64,000 bases of DNA from Neobacillus endophyticus (GCF_013248975.1 NZ_JABRWH010000001.1:1054001-1118000); one strand, 5' to 3'. Shown: positions 35,368 through 45,582, counted from the first letter of the stretch. A program made the numbers and translations. The notes: generated from the sequence alone by a model not told the origin.

Positions 35368-35869
35368 ATAAAAAGTCTCCCTGTTGTTTTAGGGGTTTTC
35401 CAAGACGAGAATACCCCTAACCTTTTTCAAAACAGATATACATTAAATTCTTACGCCCGCTTTCTTTCATTACATTGTTTCACTACCTAATTTCCATTAA
35501 ATCACAACTGGATTCCTTAACCATTTGCTTATTCGTTATTTCATCCATCTTTAGAAATTATTTATAATATATTTCCAAATAGTGGCTGATTTTATCCTGG
35601 TTTTATTCAACTAATATGGAAGTTGGCCTATAGACAAGGAATCGCAGCCTTCTATACTGACCACTAGCCTCGGGCGCAACTGGTGAAGGCGAAAAATGAA
35701 ATCTTGCACAAATAGAATCGTTTTAGATCCCTGAAAAGAGGAAAAAATGGACTACGCACGGAAATAGCATCGGGCCGTTCCCTGTGGAAGCTGTACTTAT
35801 TATGAGGATCAAGGATAAAAAGAAGCCAACCCCTGCGGAAACTGGCCTTCATAAGAAGGATGAAGGACA
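35368..35869. other. Gene-free stretch upstream of gerA
   Basis: About 500 bp. The first part is the gerA leader, with GTATA near 35440 on the minus strand but no clear sigma-G -10. From about 35640 the sequence contains degenerate fragments (AACTGGCCTTCATAAG) related to the adjacent 52-bp array. No gene seen. Confidence 0.5.
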
Positions 35870-36650
35870 TTTCACCACCATGCCCTGTAGATATTGACCT
35901 TCATTGGACGGATGAAAGACAATTCACCGCCATACCCTGTGGATACTGGCCTTCTTTGGACGGATGTTGGACATTTTCCCGCCATGCCCTGTGGATACTG
36001 GCCTTCTTTGGACGGATGAAGAACAATTTCCCACCTATCCCTGTGGATACTGGCCTTCTTTGGACGGATGTTGGACATTTCACCACCAATCCCTGTGGAT
36101 ATTGGCCTTCTTTGGCAGGATGATGGACATTTCACCACCAATCCCTGTGGATACTGCCCTTCTTTGGACGGATGTTGGACATTTCACCACCAATCCCTGT
36201 GGATACTGGTCTTCTTTGGACGGATGATGGACATTTCCCCACCAATCCCTGTGGATACTGGCCTTCTTTGGACGGATGATGGACATTTCACCACCAATCC
36301 CTGTGGATACTGCCCTTCTTTGGACGGATGATGGACATTTTTCCACCAATCCCTGTGGATACTGGCCTTCTTTGGACGGATGATGGACATTTCTTCGCCA
36401 TGCCCTGTGGATACTGGCCTTCATTGGACGGATGATGGACCTTTTTCCACCAATCCCTGTGGATACTGGTCTTCATTGGACGGATGATGGACCTTTTTCC
36501 ACCAATCCCTGTGGATACTGCCCTTCTTTGGACGGATGATGGACCTTTTTCCACCAATCCCTGTGGATACTGGTCTTCTTTGGACGGATGTTGGACTTTT
36601 TCCACCAATCCCTGTGGATACTGGTCTTCATTGGCGGGATGAAGAACAAT
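35870..36650. repeat. 52-bp tandem repeat array 3 (about 15 copies)
   Basis: CCCTGTGGATACTGGCCTTC begins units at 35883, 35935 and 35987 and so on, an exact 52-bp period. A unit continues TTTGGACGGATGATGGACAT and TTCACCACCAAT. Copies vary at a few positions (ATGTTGG/ATGATGG/ATGAAGA; CACC/TTCC). Frames on both strands read through because 156 bp is divisible by three; I reject them as genes. The sequence is unrelated to arrays 1 and 2. Confidence 0.96.
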
Positions 36651-36897
36651 TCGCCATCAAGCTAAGGGAAAGCTGTTCCTCATAGCAAGGATGATGAACA
36701 AAATAACAAACTGGAAAAAGGAAGCTGTCCTTCATGCCATGAATGAAAGACAATATGCAGCCATGCCCAGAGGAAACTGTCCTTCATAGCGTGAATAAAG
36801 AACAAAACCTCAAACTGAAAAAAGCGACCTGTTCGAATCCCCCCATGACTCGGATATATTCCCCTTTGAATCAACAGATCAAGATAAAAAAACTCGC

Positions 36898-37036
36898 CAA
36901 CTGGTGAGCCCGTTAGAGCGAAGACAGAGACGCAGTTCGTCGAAAAGCACAGCTTCTCGACTGCGAGGCTAATGCTCACGAAGCATTCCTTAGTGCACTT
37001 ATGCCTGATAGGAAAGTTAAACTTTCCTATCGGCCA
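36898..37036 (-). repeat. Dispersed ~130-bp element, copy 1
   Basis: It shares with copies at 40.7 and 58.6 kb a block of the type TCGTCGAAAAGCACAGCTTC followed by TCGACTGCGAGGCTAATGCTCA, then TAGTGCACTTATGCCTGATAGG. A perfect terminal hairpin (GATAGGAAAGTT / AACTTTCCTATC) follows. It lies just beyond the terminator of the minus-strand FMN reductase gene. Confidence 0.9.
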
Positions 37037-37042
37037 AAGAAA

Positions 37043-37075
37043 AGCACCTATCAATCTAGGTGCTTTCATCAACTA
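37043..37075 (-). terminator. Terminator of the FMN reductase gene
   Basis: On the minus strand AGCACCTAG and AGGTGCTTTTC pair around ATTGAT, followed by a short T run. Confidence 0.8.
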
Positions 37076-37098
37076 CTATTTAAGTACTTTCATGAACA

Positions 37099-37650
37099 CT
37101 ATTTTCTCAAGGATTTTAATGCTCCACTCCAGGCTACTACTTGGCTAAGCATGAGATTGACGTTATTAACATGCAGTTCAGCTGGTTTGAACGTGGAGAA
37201 ATTTTCAAAGTCAGTAAATAATGATAAGGTTGGGTGTGTTTTCACATCGGCAATTAGTAATTCTCCGCAAATCCCACGTAAATGTTCAGCTGCACGAGTT
37301 CCCCCGCTTCCCCCGTAGCTGACGATACCTGCCGCTTTATCATTCCAAGCTTCACGGGCTAAATCAAGTGCATTTTTTAAAGCTCCTGTAATGCTGTGAT
37401 TGTATTCTTGGACAATGAATACAAATCCATCTAAACTAAACAGCTTATCATTCCAAGCTTTAATTCCCGGTTCTGCCCCATCCGTAGTTCCGAAAAACGG
37501 AAGGTTGTAATCCGTAATATCTACAATTTCATAATGAGCATCACCACGTTGATCAGCAATTCCTTTTACCCATTCCCCCACTTGTGGGCTAACTCGGCCC
37601 TGGCGAGTGCTTCCTAGAATAATTCCGATGTTTAATTTTTCATTTGTCAT
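37099..37650 (-). CDS. NADPH-dependent FMN reductase (flavodoxin-like)
   Basis: 183 aa from ATG at 37648-37650, spaced 7 nt from GGAGGA; the longer frame start has no site. Flavin-phosphate loop GSTRQGRVSPQVGEWV and the FVFIVQEYNHSITGALKNALD and VSYGGSGGTRAAEHLR segments identify the NADPH-dependent FMN reductase family, related to YhdA/AzrA-like quinone or azo reductases. It is a monocistronic cytosolic enzyme; the physiological substrate is unknown. Confidence 0.88.
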   Translation of the reverse strand: MTNEKLNIGIILGSTRQGRVSPQVGEWVKGIADQRGDAHYEIVDITDYNLPFFGTTDGAEPGIKAWNDKLFSLDGFVFIVQEYNHSITGALKNALDLAREAWNDKAAGIVSYGGSGGTRAAEHLRGICGELLIADVKTHPTLSLFTDFENFSTFKPAELHVNNVNLMLSQVVAWSGALKSLRK

Positions 37651-37821
37651 GATTTCTTCCTCCTTCATGTGCATCCACATAATTGGCAGCGAATAAACGA
37701 CTACATTTATAAATAATCAGGGAGAATAGTTTTTAGAAGCAGGGACTCAAAAGTAGCCTAATAGCACTATAAAAATAGTTTAGAGGGAGGAAACCTCTCA
37801 AACGAAATGGCCTATAAATTT

Positions 37822-37862
37822 AAAAAAGGACATCCCTGTAAAACGAGGAATGACCTTTTCTT
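37822..37862 (-). terminator. Terminator of the HAD gene
   Basis: On the minus strand AAAGGTCATTCC and GGGATGTCCTTT pair with one bulge and a TCGTTTTACA loop, then TTTAAATTT. Confidence 0.75.
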
Positions 37863-37884
37863 CGTGCGAGCTTTTCATCTCATG

Positions 37885-38544
37885 CTATTTATTTAGTTGG
37901 GGTAATAGGGTTTGTAGTTCAATTAAGTCATCAATGACGAGATCCGCCTGAGAAAGTTCCTCTTCACGGGCAAAATCAAAACGGCATCCAATAGAAACTA
38001 GGCCATTATCTTTTGCTGCATTTATATCTGAAAGGCGATCCCCGACTACTGCGCCATTGGTAATTTCATATTTATCTATAATACTCTTTACTAGGTCTGA
38101 TTTATTCAACGAATCAATTTGCTGGATACTAAATGTTTCAGTAACCCACTCATCCAAATGATAATAACTCACAATTGCCTTTAAATATTCCTTCAATCCA
38201 TTACTCGCTATGTAAATAGTACACTGATTTTCTTTTAAATAACGGAAAACTTCCTTTACATTAGGATATAAAGCACCTTTCCCACTTTTTATATTTTCTA
38301 TCAATCTTTTTAGAAAATAAGCATCCGTTTGCTCTCTTACTTCAATGGAATGGTTCTGCAATAAGGTTTCCCATACTTTAGGTAAAGGCACGCCCATAAT
38401 TTCACGGTAGTTATCAATTGGGGTTTCTGTATCCCATTTATTTAATAATCTTAAATGGTTAAACGTATCATTAAGTGATAACTCTAATATTTTATCGGTT
38501 TGGAATAGTGTTCCATCCATATCAAAGATCATTGATTGAGACAT
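37885..38544 (-). CDS. HAD-superfamily phosphatase
   Basis: 219 aa, ATG after AGGAGGAAAAAATA. HAD motif I is FDMDGTLFQTD (nucleophile Asp8), motif II is YIASNGLKEYL, and the motif III/IV region is KSDLVKSI ... VVGDRLSDINAAKDNG. A helical cap lies between residues 15 and 90. It resembles phosphoglycolate- or nucleotide-phosphatase-type members of subfamily IA; the substrate is not predictable. It is flanked by its own terminators. Confidence 0.87.
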   Translation of the reverse strand: MSQSMIFDMDGTLFQTDKILELSLNDTFNHLRLLNKWDTETPIDNYREIMGVPLPKVWETLLQNHSIEVREQTDAYFLKRLIENIKSGKGALYPNVKEVFRYLKENQCTIYIASNGLKEYLKAIVSYYHLDEWVTETFSIQQIDSLNKSDLVKSIIDKYEITNGAVVGDRLSDINAAKDNGLVSIGCRFDFAREEELSQADLVIDDLIELQTLLPQLNK

Positions 38545-38615
38545 TATTTTTTCCTCCTATTTCATATAAATGATATTAGGCCGCCTCCATTAGCTTAACA
38601 TTCGAGAGCTCTTCT

Positions 38616-38660
38616 AAACAAAAAATACACCACTAACGATTAGTGATGTACTTTTTTGAT
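38616..38660 (-). terminator. Terminator of the chitinase gene
   Basis: On the minus strand AGTACATCACTAAT and TTAGTGGTGTATT form a long stem followed by TTTTTTG. Confidence 0.85.
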
Positions 38661-38700
38661 CTCATATATACCATAAAAGACAGGATACTATTATCATAAT

Positions 38701-40518
38701 CTATTTTAAATCATTATAGATCTTCGTTAATAGAACCTCGTTCGGATCCTGGCTGAGCTCCCACATCATCGCGCCGCCGAGGCCCATTGATTTAATAAAG
38801 GATGTTTTGTAACCCATGGATTCCTCATCATCATAGCTGACAAATTGCGATCCATTGAACAGCCACGGAACATCTGAAGCGGCATCCCAGTAGCGGATAA
38901 ATCCATTCTTGTTCAAATAGTTGGCTGCGAGATTAGCATAGGTAATGGCCGATCCACCGCCCGTAAATGACGTATATAAACCGTTATTTACATTGTTGAC
39001 CTGATTGTAGACCCTTGCATAAAAGGGAACGCCCATGATAAGTTTATTTGCCGGCACTCCATTGTTGAGATACATTTGCACCGCATCTTGAACACTCCAC
39101 TCCGCGTAAAACTTGGAAGAAGGATCCCGGTATAACGGTGCGTTCAACCCTGTCAAGGTATCCCATGATCCATGAATATCATAGGTCATTAATTGAATGT
39201 AATCCACATATTGTTGAATCAGATTCAATTCTGTATTGGCCGCATAGCTTTTACCAGCACCGCCGGCAATGGTAATGATATATTTTTTACCATCCTGGGC
39301 ACTTTGAGCATCGAAAACACTTCTAATTTTTTGTAAAAGAAGGGTGAAATTTTGCTTATCCTCTGGACGGTAAGTATTCCCTGATTCTCCTCCGGTAACA
39401 GGATATTCCCAATCCAGGTCAACCCCGTCAAAGCCATATTGTAAAATAAATTGCAGAACGCTGTTGGCAAAAACAGTTCTCGATTGGTCGGTTAGAGCCA
39501 CGTCAGAGAACTTTTGCGACCCTGACCAGCCACCAACCGAAATAATCGTTTTTAAATTAGGATTTTGCTGTTTCAGCTTCAACAACTGATTGAAGTTCCC
39601 TTTTAACGGCTGACTGGAAGTATCCCCAGGGAACGGCTTTTGTACATCGGCCCAGGCATCTCCCATCTCAATTTTTCCATCATCAGAAATATTGGCAAAT
39701 GCATAGTTTAATTGCGTAAGTTTGCTTGCATCAATATTGGCAATTTGGTAGTTGGAGTAAGTTGACCAACTTGTATAATAGCCAATCATTTTATAAGCAC
39801 TTTGGACAGGAGCTACAGTCACTTTTACATTGTTAACGGTCACTGTCTTTATCGCTTGTGCGGTTTGGTTGGCCGTATCATACACGACCACCTTCAATGT
39901 TTGCTGGCCGTTTGACACCCATGGGTCTGTGGCCCATGTTGCAGTATACGGCGGCGCTGTCAATGACTTGATTAGATACCCGCCATTATTGCTGTAAAAG
40001 TTAACTTTTTGAATCCCTTTATCATCGCTGGCAGTAACAGACAGCTTAATGGTCCCGCTTACAGTTTGTCCATCACTTGCAATCGGAGAAACCTGAATGG
40101 TGCTCACTTTTGGCGGTTGATCTTTTACCGCAGTGGCAGCCTTATTTATATTGCTAGAAGCAGAAATATTCCCTTTTGTATCTTGCGCTTTTATAAAAAA
40201 GCTGTAGGTTGTTCCGGGACGCAGGTTTTTCACCGTATACTGAGTGGAGACAGTTGTCCCTAAAACTTTATTATTCTGATACACCGTGTAATTCTTCACA
40301 CCGTGCAGGTCAGTCGACTTATTCCAAGCCAATGTGACAGAGGAATCCGTTCTTCCCGTCATATGCAAATTAGCGGGCTTGGTAGGCGGCGTTCGGTCCG
40401 GTTTAACCGCGGCCTCCGCAACACTGAAGTTTGTAAAGCCTCCGACTAACATGATGAGCGCAATAAAGAATTTTAAGCCGAAATGTAATGACAACGGGTG
40501 ACGATCATGTGGCTTCAT
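38701..40518 (-). CDS. Secreted GH18 chitinase with FN3 and Ig-like domains
   Basis: 605 aa. A long signal peptide (basic HDRHPLSLHFGLK, hydrophobic FFIALIMLVGG, AEAA cleavage site near residue 37) is followed by three domains. First is a fibronectin type III domain (about 43-130, PTKPANLHMTGRTDSSVTLAW). Second is an Ig-like domain (about 140-232, VSGTIKLSVTASDDKGIQKVNFY). Third is a GH18 catalytic domain (about 243-605) with SVGGWSGS and the catalytic DxxDxDxE in FDGVDLDWEYP (Glu about 370), plus QLMTYDIHG and GGAMMWELSQD. It hydrolyses chitin outside the cell. It resembles Bacillus ChiD-type enzymes. Transcribed alone. Confidence 0.95.
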   Translation of the reverse strand: MKPHDRHPLSLHFGLKFFIALIMLVGGFTNFSVAEAAVKPDRTPPTKPANLHMTGRTDSSVTLAWNKSTDLHGVKNYTVYQNNKVLGTTVSTQYTVKNLRPGTTYSFFIKAQDTKGNISASSNINKAATAVKDQPPKVSTIQVSPIASDGQTVSGTIKLSVTASDDKGIQKVNFYSNNGGYLIKSLTAPPYTATWATDPWVSNGQQTLKVVVYDTANQTAQAIKTVTVNNVKVTVAPVQSAYKMIGYYTSWSTYSNYQIANIDASKLTQLNYAFANISDDGKIEMGDAWADVQKPFPGDTSSQPLKGNFNQLLKLKQQNPNLKTIISVGGWSGSQKFSDVALTDQSRTVFANSVLQFILQYGFDGVDLDWEYPVTGGESGNTYRPEDKQNFTLLLQKIRSVFDAQSAQDGKKYIITIAGGAGKSYAANTELNLIQQYVDYIQLMTYDIHGSWDTLTGLNAPLYRDPSSKFYAEWSVQDAVQMYLNNGVPANKLIMGVPFYARVYNQVNNVNNGLYTSFTGGGSAITYANLAANYLNKNGFIRYWDAASDVPWLFNGSQFVSYDDEESMGYKTSFIKSMGLGGAMMWELSQDPNEVLLTKIYNDLK

Positions 40519-40699
40519 CCCTCGCTCCTGCCTTCCCTATTAAAATAGTAGTTTATTCTTATTTTAATACATAGAAACGTATGTTTATAGCATTATATTG
40601 GAGGTAATTTTTCCCGTTAAAAGGGAGTTTAGACTATTCATTTAATAGGAAAATGGCAGTTACAGGGGAAACTCTACGTCATTTCGTTTCTTGTATATA

Positions 40700-40826
40700 G
40701 ACTGACGAGCCCCTTAGGGGGAAGACAGAGGCATAATTCGTCGAAAAGCACAGCTTCTCGACTGCGAGGCTAATGCTCATGAATAGTGCACTTATGCCTG
40801 ATTGGAAAGTTGCTTTCCTATCTACT
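40700..40826 (-). repeat. Dispersed ~130-bp element, copy 2
   Basis: Nearly identical to copy 1 in its core (GTCGAAAAGCACAGCTTCTC ... GACTGCGAGGCTAATGCTCA) but lacking the short GCATTCCT segment. It ends in a GGAAAGTTGCTTTCC hairpin. It lies immediately beyond the rbsB terminator. Confidence 0.9.
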
Positions 40827-40827
40827 A

Positions 40828-40864
40828 AAAAATAGGAAGGGTGCTTGAGTGCCCTTCCCATCTT
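40828..40864 (-). terminator. Terminator of the rbs operon
   Basis: On the minus strand GGGAAGGGCACTC and GAGTGC-like/ACCCTTCC arms form a strong stem (GGAAGGGC... paired to GCACCCTTCC), followed by TATTTTTTAG. Confidence 0.85.
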
Positions 40865-40871
40865 TCTCCTA

Positions 40872-41807
40872 CTATTTTTTTATTAAATCCAATGACACAG
40901 GGATAAACTTGTCTACGGACTCTTTGTTCACGACTTTCACTGCTGTTTGGACGCCTTTTTGGCCAATTTCAGTTGGTTTTTGGGCAACAGTGGCAGCCAT
41001 TTTGCCTTCGTTTACCGCTTTAACCGCATCAGCGGTTGCATCAAAGCCAACAACGATTACATTTTTCAAGCCAGCTGCTGCAATCGCTTGAAGTGCTCCT
41101 AAAGCCATTTCATCATTATGCGCAAAGACAGCTTGGATATTTTTATTGGCTTGCAGAATATTTTCCATTACGGATAAGCCTTTTGCACGGTCAAAATCTG
41201 CTGCTTGTTTGGCCACTACTTTAATGCCGGATATACCTTCAATGGCTTTGTGGAATCCTTCTCCGCGTTCACGTGCCGCCGAGGATCCTGGAATCCCCTC
41301 TAATTCTACGACATTACCTTTTTTACCGAGCTTTTCAAGAATAAAGTCTCCAGCCATTTTACCGCCCGCCACGTTATCTGATGCAATATGGGAGACTACA
41401 TTTCCGCCATTTGCACTGCGGTCCACTGTAATGACAGGGATATTTGCTTTATTTGCTGATTCGATAGCTGTTTTCACTGCATCAGAATCGGCAGGGTTTA
41501 CTAATAGTACATCGACACCTTTTTGGATTAAATCTTCGATGTCACTTACTTGCTTTGCTGAATCGTTTTGAGCATCAACCGTAATAATGTCTGCACCTTG
41601 AGCCTTTGCTTCTTTCTCGGCCCCCTCTTTTAAGGATACAAAGAATGGGTTATTCAATGTAGAAATAGACAATCCGATTTTGATTTTGCCCGTTTTCTTG
41701 TCAGTAGTAGATGCCTTCTCAGATGAACCCGGCGCTTTTGTGGAACAGCCAGCTAATACAAACATCACTAATGTTAAAAATAGAAACCCGTTAAAAACCT
41801 TTTTCAT
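40872..41807 (-). CDS. rbsB: Ribose ABC transporter substrate-binding lipoprotein
   Basis: 311 aa with lipobox VLAGCS (Cys about 21). The periplasmic-binding-protein type I fold has IGLSISTLNNPFFVSLKEGAEKEAKAQG, VDVLLVNPADSDAV, PVITVDRSANGG, AHNDEMALGALQAI and GFDATADAVKAV, all as in RbsB. It is the last gene of the rbsRKDACB operon, 30 bp after rbsC. Confidence 0.96.
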   Translation of the reverse strand: MKKVFNGFLFLTLVMFVLAGCSTKAPGSSEKASTTDKKTGKIKIGLSISTLNNPFFVSLKEGAEKEAKAQGADIITVDAQNDSAKQVSDIEDLIQKGVDVLLVNPADSDAVKTAIESANKANIPVITVDRSANGGNVVSHIASDNVAGGKMAGDFILEKLGKKGNVVELEGIPGSSAARERGEGFHKAIEGISGIKVVAKQAADFDRAKGLSVMENILQANKNIQAVFAHNDEMALGALQAIAAAGLKNVIVVGFDATADAVKAVNEGKMAATVAQKPTEIGQKGVQTAVKVVNKESVDKFIPVSLDLIKK

Positions 41808-41837
41808 TTTTTCATAACCCCCTATTTTACAAGTATT

Positions 41838-42776
41838 TTATGAAGCTTTTTTACGATCAAGCAAGACAGCTAGTAAGATCACACCTCCCTTAACAACCTG
41901 TTGATAGAAGGAGCTGACATTCATTAAATTGAGTCCATTATTTAAAACACCTATAATTAGTGCTCCAACCAATGTTCCAAAAATCCAGCCTCTTCCCCCA
42001 GAAAGACTGGTTCCCCCTAAAACAACGGAAGCAATTGCATCAAGTTCGTAGGAAGTACCTGCAGTGGGCTGGGCAGAATCTAGACGGGAAGAAAGAATTA
42101 TACCGGCAAGTGCGGACAAAGCGCCTGTCAGAGAGTAAATCCATATTTTCACCCGATTAGCACGGATCCCTGATAGAATCGAAGCCTCTTCATTGCCGCC
42201 AATGGCATACACTCTTCGGCCAAATGTCGTTTTCTTCAAGATAAAATAAAGAACAACATAACATCCCAGCATCCATAACACCGGAACTGGAATCCAGCCA
42301 AAATAGCCCTGTCCCATGATTTGAAAGAAATAACTTTTGGACAGCCCTGTAATCGGAGTTCCATCCGTATAGACCAAGGTCAGCCCTCGGAAAATCGTCA
42401 TCGTAGCCAAAGTCGCAATAAAAGGAGCCACTTTTCCTTTTGTGATAAACAGTCCATTAATCGCCCCCATCACCGCACCTGAAAGGAGTCCGATGAGCAT
42501 GGCTAAAGGTGCATCCATTCCGCCAGCCAGCAATCCTGCCGTTATAGCGGATGACAGAGCTAAAATCGAGCCTACTGATAAATCAATCCCGCCTGTTAAA
42601 ATCACAAAGGTCATACCAAAAGCAATTAAGGCATTCACGGACACTTGGCGTAATACATTAAACACATTGTCCAATGTTAAGAAACTTGAACTGATGATCG
42701 AGAGAATGACCGTAATGATGATTAAACCAATTAGCGGTCCTAGTTTTTGAATAATCTGAAACTTCGAGGTCTTCAT
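41838..42776 (-). CDS. rbsC: Ribose ABC transporter permease
   Basis: 312 aa with eight to ten membrane segments. The family segments NALIAFGMTFVILTGGIDLSVGSILALSSAI and VVLGGTSLSGGRGWIFGTLVGALIIGVLNNGLNLM are both present. The start overlaps the rbsA stop by 4 bp. Confidence 0.96.
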   Translation of the reverse strand: MKTSKFQIIQKLGPLIGLIIITVILSIISSSFLTLDNVFNVLRQVSVNALIAFGMTFVILTGGIDLSVGSILALSSAITAGLLAGGMDAPLAMLIGLLSGAVMGAINGLFITKGKVAPFIATLATMTIFRGLTLVYTDGTPITGLSKSYFFQIMGQGYFGWIPVPVLWMLGCYVVLYFILKKTTFGRRVYAIGGNEEASILSGIRANRVKIWIYSLTGALSALAGIILSSRLDSAQPTAGTSYELDAIASVVLGGTSLSGGRGWIFGTLVGALIIGVLNNGLNLMNVSSFYQQVVKGGVILLAVLLDRKKAS

Positions 42777-44275
42777 GATTTACTCCCTCCAGTTGCTGCT
42801 TGCATAATTTTCTCCTGACTTGCTTCCGCCTTGGGAAGAACGGCTGTAAGTTTGCCTTCGCGGATGACGAGAATCCGATCACTCATTCCTAAGATTTCGG
42901 GAAGCTCGGAAGATACCATAATGATCGACACTCCCTGTTTGGTGAGCTCATTCATCAATTGATAGATTTCTTTTTTCGCCCCCACATCCACACCGCGGGT
43001 TGGCTCATCGAGAATCAAGATTTTCGGTTGTATTCCAAGCCATTTTCCGATGACAATCTTTTGCTGATTTCCGCCGCTCAAGGATTTCACGGTAAGCTCC
43101 CGGCCGGATGTTTTAATGTGAAGTTTTTCAATCATTTCATCGATCAAGCTGATTTCTGTTTTTGCCGAGATGATACTATTCTTTGAAATTTTGGTAAGGT
43201 TCGTAATCGATAGATTCTCTCTGACGGACAGCTCGAGAATTAAGCCCTGGTTTTTTCTGTCCTCTGTTACAAAGGCAATTCCCGCTTTCATCGCATCAAA
43301 CGGCGTCTTAATCGTTGATTCTTTCCCATCTATAAACACTTTTCCACTATGTAAGGAGCGATAGCCAAAAATCGCCTGCATGATTTCCGTGCGCCCAGCC
43401 CCCATGAGGCCTGCAACACCGACAATTTCACCCTGCTGTACCGAAAAACTGATATCTTCGAATAAGCCGGCGGTAGTCAGATGTTCCACTCTTAACCGCT
43501 CAGGGCCAAGCTTCGTATCACGCTCAGGGAATCGTTCCCCCAGCTGCCGGCCGACCATTAATTTGACGATTTCATCAAAGTTTGTTTTCGCTACTTCTTT
43601 TACATCAATAAAATGACCATCACGTAGGACTGAAATCCGATCACAGATTTGAAAAATTTCTTCCATTCGATGGGAAACATAAACGATCCCTACACCCTGT
43701 TCTTTTAAAGAGGCAATCACCTTAAATAATGACTCGATTTCGCGGTCCGTCAATGCTGCCGTTGGTTCGTCCATGATCAGCACCTCGGTATTTGCCGCGA
43801 CAGCCCTGGCGATTTCAATCATTTGCTGTTGACCGACTGATAAATTTCCCGCCTCGATATCCGGATCAAGGTCAATGCCTAAACGGTTTAAATATTCTTT
43901 CGTCTTCCGTTTCATCTCCCGGTCTCTCGTAATCCCTAATTTCCCAACTGTCAAATCTTTTCCGAGAAACATATTTTGATAGACTGTTAGATAGGGGATA
44001 ATATTCAGTTCTTGATGGATCACAGCTATTCCGGCCTGCTCTGCTTCCTTTGGGCTGTTAAAATGGACTTCCTCGCCTTTCACCAGCACCTGACCTGCAT
44101 CACGTTCATAAATGCCGGTCATGATTTTGATCAGTGTCGACTTTCCAGCGCCGTTTTCCCCCATTAACGCATGTATTTCCCCTGGCAGAAGTTGAAAGCC
44201 GACATTCTCTAATACCTTGTTCCCTGAAAAGGATTTACTGATATTCTTCATTTCAACTACAGGTATGCGGTTCAT
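42773..44275 (-). CDS. rbsA: Ribose ABC transporter ATPase (two ATPase domains)
   Basis: 500 aa with two ABC domains. Domain 1 has Walker A GENGAGKST, signature LSVGQQQMIEIARA and Walker B VLIMDEPTAAL. Domain 2 has a degenerate Walker A (GLMGAGRTEIM), signature LSGGNQQKIVIGKWL and ILILDEPTRGVDVG. This asymmetry is normal for RbsA. It starts just after rbsD with AGGAGTGATTTTCTAA as ribosome site. Confidence 0.97.
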   Translation of the reverse strand: MNRIPVVEMKNISKSFSGNKVLENVGFQLLPGEIHALMGENGAGKSTLIKIMTGIYERDAGQVLVKGEEVHFNSPKEAEQAGIAVIHQELNIIPYLTVYQNMFLGKDLTVGKLGITRDREMKRKTKEYLNRLGIDLDPDIEAGNLSVGQQQMIEIARAVAANTEVLIMDEPTAALTDREIESLFKVIASLKEQGVGIVYVSHRMEEIFQICDRISVLRDGHFIDVKEVAKTNFDEIVKLMVGRQLGERFPERDTKLGPERLRVEHLTTAGLFEDISFSVQQGEIVGVAGLMGAGRTEIMQAIFGYRSLHSGKVFIDGKESTIKTPFDAMKAGIAFVTEDRKNQGLILELSVRENLSITNLTKISKNSIISAKTEISLIDEMIEKLHIKTSGRELTVKSLSGGNQQKIVIGKWLGIQPKILILDEPTRGVDVGAKKEIYQLMNELTKQGVSIIMVSSELPEILGMSDRILVIREGKLTAVLPKAEASQEKIMQAATGGSKS

Positions 44276-44671
44276 TTAGAAAATCACTCCTGCATGTAAA
44301 ATCACATTGGCATAAGGGGTGGCCTCTCCCGTCCGAATCACCGCTTTCGCCTTTTTCGTCTGCTCCTTGAACTGTTCATGGGTAACATACTTATACTCGA
44401 GATCGCCGGCAAGACTTGCAATCTGTTCTTCCATTTCCGGATTATGGTCTTTTATCTCCAGTGCTAAGGTCACTTGTTCAACCGCCATATCCTCCAATAC
44501 CACCTTTAAAGTGTCAATAAATGACGGAGTGCCGATTTTTAAAGCGAGATCGATTCTGACTGTTTCATCAGGAATCGGCAGGCCGCAGTCACCAATCACA
44601 ATCGTATCGGTATGCCCAATTCTTGAGAGAACCTCTGAAATATGACTATTTAAAATTCCATTTTTCTTCAT
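44276..44671 (-). CDS. rbsD: D-ribose pyranase
   Basis: 131 aa matching Rbs[35 protein letters not shown] with catalytic His20 region, and the end [18 protein letters not shown]. It interconverts beta-pyran and furan forms of ribose before phosphorylation by RbsK. It overlaps rbsK by 4 bp. Confidence 0.97.
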   Translation of the reverse strand: MKKNGILNSHISEVLSRIGHTDTIVIGDCGLPIPDETVRIDLALKIGTPSFIDTLKVVLEDMAVEQVTLALEIKDHNPEMEEQIASLAGDLEYKYVTHEQFKEQTKKAKAVIRTGEATPYANVILHAGVIF

Positions 44672-45576
44672 TTTGCTTCATCCCTTGTTTGTAAAAATTC
44701 CTCCACTTCAGCAAGCGTTGGCATTCCGCTTTGTGCACCCAGCTTTGTTACCGAAAGGGCTGCAACTGCATTGGCAAATTTGCATGCCTCCACCATTGCG
44801 ATCCCCTTATTCAAAGCATACGCCAACCCGCCATTAAAAGAATCGCCCGCACCAGTCGTATCAACGACCTCCACTTTATAGCTAGGGATCTCTATTACTT
44901 TACCGCCGCTAGTAAATGTTATCCCTTTTGACCCCTTGGTAATAATACATTTGGCGAGAAGCTCCTCTCGCTCTTCATTTGTCCACTCATGTGACTCCAA
45001 CAGGACCTGCTGTTCATATTCGTTAGGTGTAAAGTAGTCTACTTTTTTCATTAAGTCCTTGGAGAGAGGCTGAATGGGAGCTGGGTTGAGAATCACTTTT
45101 ACACCGTGCTTCTTCGCGAGTTCCACTGCTTTTTCAACACTTTCAATTGGAATTTCCAGTTGCAGCAATAATATGTCACTGCTGGCGATGACGTCTTCAT
45201 GTTCTGCCACATATTCCGGAGTCACCTGAAAATTCGCACCGGGAACGACAATAATATGGTTTTCTCCGTTAGAGATCGTAATAGATGCAATCCCTGTCGT
45301 TGAATATGTAATCGGTTTCACATAAGGCGTACGAATACCTTGGCTCGCCAAATGCTTAAGCAGATCTTTCCCAAACGTGTCATCTCCTACACAGCCAATC
45401 AATGTGGTATCGGCCCCCAGTCTAGCTGCGGCAACCGCCTGGTTTGCTCCTTTGCCGCCGGGAATGGTGTGAAACGATTCGCCTAAAACCGTTTCACCCA
45501 ATACAGGCACTCGTTTTGTACTTGTGACGAGATCCATGTTAATACTTCCAACAACTGTTATTTTTTTATTTTCCAA
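44668..45576 (-). CDS. rbsK: Ribokinase
   Basis: 302 aa PfkB-family kinase: GSINMDLV start, [21 protein letters not shown] and catalytic [17 protein letters not shown]. It phosphorylates D-ribose to ribose-5-phosphate. The start codon is TTG, spaced from GAGGTGAGC. It follows rbsR by a few bases. Confidence 0.96.
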   Translation of the reverse strand: MENKKITVVGSINMDLVTSTKRVPVLGETVLGESFHTIPGGKGANQAVAAARLGADTTLIGCVGDDTFGKDLLKHLASQGIRTPYVKPITYSTTGIASITISNGENHIIVVPGANFQVTPEYVAEHEDVIASSDILLLQLEIPIESVEKAVELAKKHGVKVILNPAPIQPLSKDLMKKVDYFTPNEYEQQVLLESHEWTNEEREELLAKCIITKGSKGITFTSGGKVIEIPSYKVEVVDTTGAGDSFNGGLAYALNKGIAMVEACKFANAVAALSVTKLGAQSGMPTLAEVEEFLQTRDEAK

Positions 45577-45582
45577 GTTAGC

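Noticed and set aside
35860..36608. Several 62-114 aa frames in the 35.9-36.6 kb array
   Set aside because: Same cause: tandem 52-bp units stay open in several frames on both strands.
36680..37072. Short frames sharing ISLAVEKLCFS in three places
   Set aside because: These are translations of the dispersed ~130-bp element; they have no start signals, and the conserved feature is the nucleotide stem, not the reading frame.
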